Shown here piece after piece: positions 6,958 through 11,007 of a stretch of 11,007 nt of DNA (positions are counted from its first letter, which is position 1; the number at the start of each line of letters is the position of its first letter). The stretch is from contig JBPCWY010000010.1 of the NCBI GenBank assembly GCA_051009035.1, positions 1 through 11,007 on the forward strand, read 5' to 3'. The notes beneath the pieces are model-generated. The model saw nothing but the letters and a program-made list of their open reading frames with translations. It was not told the origin of the DNA and ran no database searches. Both the position numbers and the translations under genes were made by a program. Source of the DNA: Persebacter sp051009035. GTDB taxonomy: Bacteria > Pseudomonadota > Gammaproteobacteria > Tethybacterales > Persebacteraceae.

Positions 6958-6978
6958 GTTTGCGGGATTGCAAATTAA

Positions 6979-6985
6979 GGGGAGG
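6979..6985 (+). promoter_or_regulatory. ribosome binding site deciding the TTG start at 6995
   Basis: GGGGAGG at 6979-6985 lies nine bases before TTG at 6995. It is one of the strongest Shine-Dalgarno sites in the window. It places the start at this TTG and not at the in-frame TTG at 6968, which has no such site and would put nine polar residues ahead of the signal peptide. Confidence 0.8.
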
Positions 6986-6994
6986 AAACAAACA

Positions 6995-9900
6995 TTGATT
7001 GCGCGGATTTTTTGCGGGGCGGTTTTGGCGTTATTATTATCGTCCTGCCATATTCTCCACGGACAAGGGGGAAAGCAAGTTTTTGTGCAGGCGGCGCAGA
7101 GCAATAATGATTGCCCGCCGCACAGCGCGCGTCCGTCTCCGGATGCGCTTTGCATTTGCGACGAAGATTATAAAATTGCGGGCGCGCAATGCGTTCCCGA
7201 AGACGATACGGGCGGACCGCCCGTGTCCAATGATTGTCCGGACAACAGCGCGCGTCCGTCTTCGGGGACGCTTTGCATTTGCGACGAGGGTTATGAAATT
7301 GCGGGCGCGGTATGCCTTGAAAAACTTGCCGATTGCCCGATGAATAGCGCGCGTCCTACGCGGGCGGATGCGTGCGAATGCATTAACAATCATGAAAGAG
7401 TAGGCGCGGATTGTCTGGCGATACTTCCGCCGTGTCCGAATAACGGCGCGCGTCCTGCGCTGCGGGCGATTTGCGTTTGCGATGACGGGTTTGACCCGAT
7501 GGGCGCGTTATGCGTCCCCGAAGACGATACGGGCGGACCGCCCGTGTCTAATGATTGCCCGGACAACAGCGCGCGTCCGTCTTCGGGGACGCTTTGTATT
7601 TGCGACGATGGTTATGAAATTGTAGGCGCGGTATGCCTCCCGAAACTTGCCGCATGTCCGGACCGTAGCGCGCGTCCTACGCGGGAAGATGCGTGCGAAT
7701 GCATTGGCGGTTATGAAAGAGTAGGCGCGGATTGTCTGGCGATACTTCCGCGATGCCAGGACAACGCCGCGCGTATTACGCCGCGGGGGGTTTGCGTTTG
7801 CGATAATGGTTATGAAGCGGAGGGCGAATTATGCCTTTTGATACTTGCCGATTGTCCGGACAAAAGCTCGCGCCCTTCGCGGGAAGAAGAATGCCAATGC
7901 GATTCCGGTTATGAAAAAGTAGGCGCGGAATGTCTTGAAGAACTTCCCGATTGTCCGGACCGCAGTTCGCGCCCCGCACAGCGGGAGGAATGCGAATGCG
8001 ATACCGGATACGAGATGTCGGGCGATGAATGCATTTTGATGTGCGGCGAAAACGAAATCAACAACGCGGGAACATGCGAGTGCTCTGTCGGTTACGAACG
8101 TCCGCCGGGGGGCGGCGCATGTTTCCACCCGTTTGATACGGCGGAATACCGGCGCAATCCGTTTTTGGATTATATTAATCCGCTTTACGCCTACCATCAG
8201 GGGTATCTCGGACAAAGCGTTACGATTTTTATGGTGGAAGACCATAGAGACGGCTGCATTTTGGAAGCGCATGAAGATTTGGCGGACCGGTTAGTTGACC
8301 GGTCGTTTTTAACAATCATAGAAGACGATACGCGTTTTGCCTGCGACGAAGATTACGAATCAACCGAAGCGGCGGGTATTGCAGCGGCAACCCGCAACGA
8401 AAAAGGGGCGCACGGAGTCGCGCCGGAAGCGACGGTTTTTCCGTTGCGCCAAACGGCGTTTATTTTTTCCGGCAATTCATTTAGCAACCGCTTCCCGGAA
8501 ATTAACGGGTTTGCCCTTGACGGATCCGCCATCAATGCTAAAATTGTAAGTTATGGAGCGAGCTACGGACCCAGCACCCATCACTTTGCGGGGGATACCC
8601 GTTACAACGAGTTTATTGAATTCGCGGACAACTTTGAACTCCCGTTTCAATTACCCCCGTTTATAGGAGATGCCGTGTATGTGTGGGAAGGCGGCGGCGG
8701 CGGATTTAACGGAATGGGACAGCGCGAAAACAATTTTATACAACCCGGTTTGCCGGGTCTTCTCCCGGTGGTTATCCAAAGGCATGAAGTTCATTTTTTG
8801 GTGGCAGTCGGCGTGTATCGCTCTGCGGACGGGGAATTTAGAATTGAAAACAGAAACAGACATGATATTAGATTAAACCCCAACGGATGCGGACCGGCGG
8901 CGAATTGGTGCGTGTCCGCTCCGGTTGAAGCGGCGCATCCGGGCGGTCCGGACGGCGCATATACGGACAGCGCCCGCCCGGAAAACGCCGCCCCATATGT
9001 TAGCGGCGCATTGGCGATTCTCAGAAGCGCCAATTTTTCCCTGCGGATGTCGGTTATTCGCGCGGTTTTGTTAACCACCGCAACGGACATCGGCGAAGAA
9101 GGCATAGACGAATTATACGGCTGGGGTTTGATTAATGTATCGGCGGCGGTCCGGCACATTGAAGAAATGGAAACGGCGGAAATGGATAGTTTGCCCGGCA
9201 TAAAATTGCGCGATTTAAAAACGGGATTGCCGGACGGCTTCCGCCACTTGGCGGCGGACATGAAAAATATATCCGTTGCGGTTAAAGTCACCGACAATTC
9301 TTTCGTCAATATGGCGTTGTCGGAGTTGCTCCCGCCCGGCGCAAATTCCCCGCCCGCAATCGGCGATGCGGCGGGCGAAATGTTTGCGGCGGAAACGGCG
9401 GAAAAACGGCGGGGTTTTGCCGCCTTTGCGGATTCGTCTTCGGGGGCGTATAAATTAAGTTGGAGCGGCGGCGCCGGCAAAACGCAAATCGGCGGCGAAT
9501 TGCGGCACTACGCCAAAGACAAAACATTTACAAATATGGGCGCATTGGGCGGCGCAAACGGCATGCAAAACGGCGGCAAAATCCGCCTAAAACGCGGCAT
9601 ATTCGGCGGCTTGGCGGCGTTCGGCGAATACGAATACGCCGCAATCAAAGCAAAAACAAAAAGCGGAAAATTATTATCGGAAATAAAAGGCGCGCAACTG
9701 GAAGGTTGGCAAGCGGGCATGGAGTTTGCGGACATGTGGCAAAAAGGCGGGCGGTTAATATTTTCGGCAAGGCAAGCGAAAAGATTAAGCGGCGGCGAAT
9801 TAATAATACGCCGCCCGCTGGCGGAAGGCGAATTTTACGACGCATTTTTAGGAAAGTCGGAACAGCGCATCACGGAAAGCGAATCATCGTTGCGCTTAAA

Positions 9901-10027
9901 ATCGGACGCGCCATTAATATGGACGGCGGGATACGCGATGACAACGCAAAAAGGAAAATGGTCGGCGGCGGCGGAACACACAAAAGGCAAAACCGCAATA
10001 TCAGCCCAATGGATAATCAATTTATAA
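6995..10027 (+). CDS. lipidated autotransporter with Cys repeats and a pseudo-subtilase domain
   Basis: This 1010-residue protein starts at a TTG with a strong ribosome site. Residues 1-18 form a lipoprotein signal peptide with the lipobox LSSC (Cys18). Residues 40-376 hold ten four-cysteine EGF-like repeats. Residues about 385-720 are an S8 subtilisin fold: VTIFMVED, then AAGIAAA and HGVAPEA, VSYG, FLVAVG, the NGCGxAxxWCxxAP motif typical of autotransporter subtilases, and AAPYVSGALAIL. Residues about 805-1010 are amphipathic strands resembling an autotransporter barrel. NalP of Neisseria and SphB1 of Bordetella share this lipoprotein-subtilase-barrel plan and process surface proteins. Here, however, the catalytic Asp, His and Ser align with E415, E455 and E663, and the oxyanion Asn with G567, so ordinary serine protease activity is not expected. 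A surface binding, scaffold or metal-site role is possible. The gene stands alone with hairpins before it and convergent genes after it. Confidence 0.9.
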   Translation: MIARIFCGAVLALLLSSCHILHGQGGKQVFVQAAQSNNDCPPHSARPSPDALCICDEDYKIAGAQCVPEDDTGGPPVSNDCPDNSARPSSGTLCICDEGYEIAGAVCLEKLADCPMNSARPTRADACECINNHERVGADCLAILPPCPNNGARPALRAICVCDDGFDPMGALCVPEDDTGGPPVSNDCPDNSARPSSGTLCICDDGYEIVGAVCLPKLAACPDRSARPTREDACECIGGYERVGADCLAILPRCQDNAARITPRGVCVCDNGYEAEGELCLLILADCPDKSSRPSREEECQCDSGYEKVGAECLEELPDCPDRSSRPAQREECECDTGYEMSGDECILMCGENEINNAGTCECSVGYERPPGGGACFHPFDTAEYRRNPFLDYINPLYAYHQGYLGQSVTIFMVEDHRDGCILEAHEDLADRLVDRSFLTIIEDDTRFACDEDYESTEAAGIAAATRNEKGAHGVAPEATVFPLRQTAFIFSGNSFSNRFPEINGFALDGSAINAKIVSYGASYGPSTHHFAGDTRYNEFIEFADNFELPFQLPPFIGDAVYVWEGGGGGFNGMGQRENNFIQPGLPGLLPVVIQRHEVHFLVAVGVYRSADGEFRIENRNRHDIRLNPNGCGPAANWCVSAPVEAAHPGGPDGAYTDSARPENAAPYVSGALAILRSANFSLRMSVIRAVLLTTATDIGEEGIDELYGWGLINVSAAVRHIEEMETAEMDSLPGIKLRDLKTGLPDGFRHLAADMKNISVAVKVTDNSFVNMALSELLPPGANSPPAIGDAAGEMFAAETAEKRRGFAAFADSSSGAYKLSWSGGAGKTQIGGELRHYAKDKTFTNMGALGGANGMQNGGKIRLKRGIFGGLAAFGEYEYAAIKAKTKSGKLLSEIKGAQLEGWQAGMEFADMWQKGGRLIFSARQAKRLSGGELIIRRPLAEGEFYDAFLGKSEQRITESESSLRLKSDAPLIWTAGYAMTTQKGKWSAAAEHTKGKTAISAQWIINL
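7112..8122 (+). repeat. ten four-cysteine repeats in the autotransporter stalk
   Basis: The repeat units begin at Cys40, 81, 114, 147, 188, 221, 254, 287, 320 and 350 of the protein. Nine have exactly the pattern C-x12-C-x-C-x10-C, with consensus CPDxSARP....C.CDxGYE..G..C. The tenth is divergent (Cys350, 361, 363, 376). There are 40 cysteines in all, consistent with two disulfides per unit. The CxCxxGYExxGxxC half resembles the end of an EGF module. Units 1 and 4 carry an extra eight-residue linker containing EDDTGGPP. The array probably forms a rigid extended stalk ahead of the S8 domain. Confidence 0.9.
7196..7837 (+). repeat. 321-base tandem duplication inside the Cys-repeat array
   Basis: Bases 7196-7516 and 7517-7837 are tandem copies with a period of 321 bases (107 residues, three repeat units with Cys spacing 41+33+33). 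The first 122 bases of each copy (7196-7317 and 7517-7638) differ at only six positions by my count. Identity remains high through the next unit and falls off in the last. This is a recent in-frame expansion of three units at once. Confidence 0.9.
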
Positions 10028-10130
10028 AGATTTTGCAAGTTTGATTTTTCCGCGCACAAATACTCACACTAACCCGTCCCTACGCTCCAGCGTTGGGACG
10101 CATACTGGCGGCGTCCCCGCCGCCTTTATG
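10028..10130. other. intergenic region between convergent genes
   Basis: About 100 bases separate the autotransporter stop from the end of the HNH gene. The first half (10028-10070) is AT-rich with no structure that I can see. The second half holds two adjacent strong hairpins, listed separately. There is no good T-tract after either hairpin on the plus strand, so how the two transcripts end is unclear. Confidence 0.6.
10075..10124. repeat. REP-like element: two adjacent palindromes
   Basis: CGTCCC-T-ACGCT (10075-10086) pairs with AGCGT-T-GGGACG (10089-10100): 11 pairs with one T-T mismatch and a 2-base CC turn. Seven bases on, GGCGGC (10107-10112) pairs with GCCGCC (10119-10124) over GTCCCC. 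The 'CCC-ACGCTCCAGCGT-GGG' core resembles, from memory, palindromes dispersed between genes in many proteobacterial genomes. It could be a non-autonomous REP-type repeat, possibly also serving as a bidirectional terminator. Confidence 0.6.
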
Positions 10131-10643
10131 TTATTTCCCCTCTTTCTTTTTCTTGCGTTTTTCCCTTGCTTCCAGAGTTTGCGCGACTATACCCGCATAT
10201 TCGCCGTAATCAATACGCCATTGATGCGAAGATCTTTTAAGAAAAATTTCACCGGCTTCACCGGCATGTTTTTCCAATGCTGCCCTATCGCATTGATTAA
10301 TTTTCATAAAATGGCTCTTCACTACTTCAATATCTACGATTTGCCCTGCACGCCCCATATGCATGGCAAAATGACACATACGGCAAATCGTCCCAAGCCC
10401 TGCAAGCGTTTGGGTTTGCGTCTCGTCATCAAACTTCCAATGCTCGTGGCATTGAATATTTTCCAACGAACTGCATATCTCGCATTTATTCCCGTTGCGT
10501 TCAGGCACTTCTGTTCTAATTTTTTTCCACTGCCCGCCAGTTAAAATTTTGGACAAACTCTTCCCCCAAGAAGGCATCGGAACCAAATCAATTGAAAGTT
10601 TAAACTTCTTGGAATCGGAAGTTTTTGCGGATTTTTTAGGCAT
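10131..10643 (-). CDS. HNH-type zinc-ribbon protein
   Basis: This 170-residue basic protein has a central HNH/zinc-ribbon module: WKKIRTEV (39-46), CEIC (54-57), CHEHW (65-69), an acidic stretch, then CRMCH (87-91) and H95. The two CxxC pairs should bind structural zinc, and His66 with the downstream His residues fit a nuclease-type beta-beta-alpha metal site. The sequence resembles bacterial HNH proteins with the pattern W..IR..V..R...KCEIC....CHE.W......Q.L..L...C..CH. Both ends are lysine-rich (KKS/KKFK and KKKK), suggesting nucleic acid binding. The start has AAGGAG seven bases upstream (10651-10656) and lies 17 bases after the lpd stop, so it is cotranscribed with lpd. Target and role are unknown, and I see no toxin, phage or restriction partner. 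Nuclease activity is inferred, not shown. Confidence 0.85.
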   Translation of the reverse strand: MPKKSAKTSDSKKFKLSIDLVPMPSWGKSLSKILTGGQWKKIRTEVPERNGNKCEICSSLENIQCHEHWKFDDETQTQTLAGLGTICRMCHFAMHMGRAGQIVDIEVVKSHFMKINQCDRAALEKHAGEAGEIFLKRSSHQWRIDYGEYAGIVAQTLEAREKRKKKKEGK

Positions 10644-10660
10644 GTTTTTTCTCCTTAAAA

Positions 10661-11007
10661 TTAAATATGAATCGCCCGTCCGTCAACCGCCAGCGCCGCC
10701 TCGCGGAATGCTTCCGCTAATGTCGGGTGGGCGTGGCAGGTGCGGGCGATGTCTTCGCTTGCCGCGCCCATTTCCAGCGCCAAAACGCCTTCGGCTATTA
10801 AATCGGACGCGCCCGCGCCGATGATGTGGACTCCCAAAATCCGGTCGCTTTCGTCCGCCGCCGCTAATATTTTGACGAAGCCGTCCGTCTCGCCCAAACC
10901 GCGCGCCCGCCCGTTGGCGAGAAACGGAAACGCGCCTTTGCGGTATTCTACGCCGTCCGCTTTTAACGCCTGTTCGGTTTTGCCCGCCCACGCGATTTCG
11001 GGATGGG
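10661..11007 (-). CDS. lpdA: dihydrolipoyl dehydrogenase, C-terminal part (cut by window edge)
   Basis: Only the last 114 residues are in the window; the gene continues past base 11007. They form the dimerisation domain of class I flavoprotein disulfide reductases and match the E3 component of 2-oxoacid dehydrogenase complexes: HPEIAWAGKTE at the edge, FPFLANGRARG, TDGFVKIL, ILGVHIIGAGASDLIAEGV and the catalytic RTCHAHPTLAEAF with the His-Pro-Thr and Glu of true lipoamide dehydrogenases, ending VDGRAIHI. E3 reoxidises dihydrolipoamide with NAD+. The canonical His contrasts with the Tyr in the paralogous flavoprotein at 5406-6851. The start and neighbouring E1/E2 genes are outside the window. 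Confidence 0.93.
   Translation of the reverse strand, partial: HPEIAWAGKTEQALKADGVEYRKGAFPFLANGRARGLGETDGFVKILAAADESDRILGVHIIGAGASDLIAEGVLALEMGAASEDIARTCHAHPTLAEAFREAALAVDGRAIHI

Noticed and set aside
7112..8122. CRISPR-like periodic repeats
   Set aside because: The period is a multiple of three, the repeats lie in an intact coding frame, and conservation follows cysteine codons; there are no uniform spacers.
8240..8242. D416 as a retained catalytic Asp next to E415
   Set aside because: The ungapped beta-strand alignment VTIFMVE with VxVAVID puts E415 at the position. D416 remains possible, but even so the His and Ser are absent.
8690..8704. GGC run as a phase-variable tract
   Set aside because: The unit is three bases, so slippage would change glycine number and not the reading frame.
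9460..10044. Alternative plus-strand frame over the autotransporter barrel
   Set aside because: It is Arg-rich, has no start context and sits within the intact 1010-residue frame.
10041..10544. Plus-strand frame opposite the HNH gene
   Set aside because: The minus-strand frame has CxxC pairs, an HNH motif and a good ribosome site; the plus-strand frame has no recognisable features and overlaps the palindromes.
1..11007. tRNA, rRNA, riboswitch, prophage or insertion sequence
   Set aside because: Scanning by eye showed no cloverleaf, no known aptamer core, no transposase or integrase and no flanking target duplications.

Overview
The window looks like a chromosomal segment from a Gram-negative proteobacterium, most likely gammaproteobacterial and possibly uncultured. 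The clues are a hisC-tyrA-aroA gene order seen in gamma- and betaproteobacteria, a DUF4124-like secreted protein, a lipidated autotransporter that needs an outer membrane, and a coding bias with long runs of GCG/GGC codons. No taxonomic marker gene is present, so this placement is inference.

Layout. (1) Bases 67-4533 form a tightly packed plus-strand operon: a small secreted protein, hisA, hisC, tyrA and aroA, with overlaps of 23, 8 and 4 bases and one 2-base gap. It joins two histidine-pathway enzymes to two aromatic-pathway enzymes. HisC is the natural bridge, because HisC-type aminotransferases can also act on aromatic keto acids. (2) Bases 4572-6851 hold a VTT (TVP38/TMEM64) membrane protein followed by a flavoprotein disulfide reductase of the lipoamide dehydrogenase/mercuric reductase class. 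The flavoprotein has the CxxxxC redox pair, but Tyr replaces the usual C-terminal catalytic His. (3) Bases 6995-10027 encode a 1010-residue lipoprotein autotransporter: a lipobox, ten four-cysteine repeats, a subtilisin (S8) fold and a C-terminal beta-barrel-like region. (4) On the minus strand, converging on the autotransporter, are the C-terminal end of a canonical dihydrolipoyl dehydrogenase (cut by the window edge) and, 17 bases downstream of it, a small HNH-type protein. A palindromic, REP-like intergenic element lies between the converging units.

The most interesting object is the autotransporter. Its S8 domain aligns without gaps around the usual His and Ser motifs, but the three catalytic positions Asp/His/Ser read Glu/Glu/Glu (E415, E455, E663) and the oxyanion Asn reads Gly (G567). 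The frame is intact over 3 kb and the structural residues around these sites are kept, so this looks like a maintained pseudoprotease or a repurposed site rather than a decaying gene. Its cysteine-repeat array carries a recent 321-base tandem duplication.

Other points are two promoters whose -10 boxes sit exactly 8 bases before the start codon (predicted leaderless mRNAs), a class II-type EPSP synthase, and a cluster of hairpins in front of the autotransporter. I saw no tRNA, rRNA, CRISPR array, transposase or phage gene.
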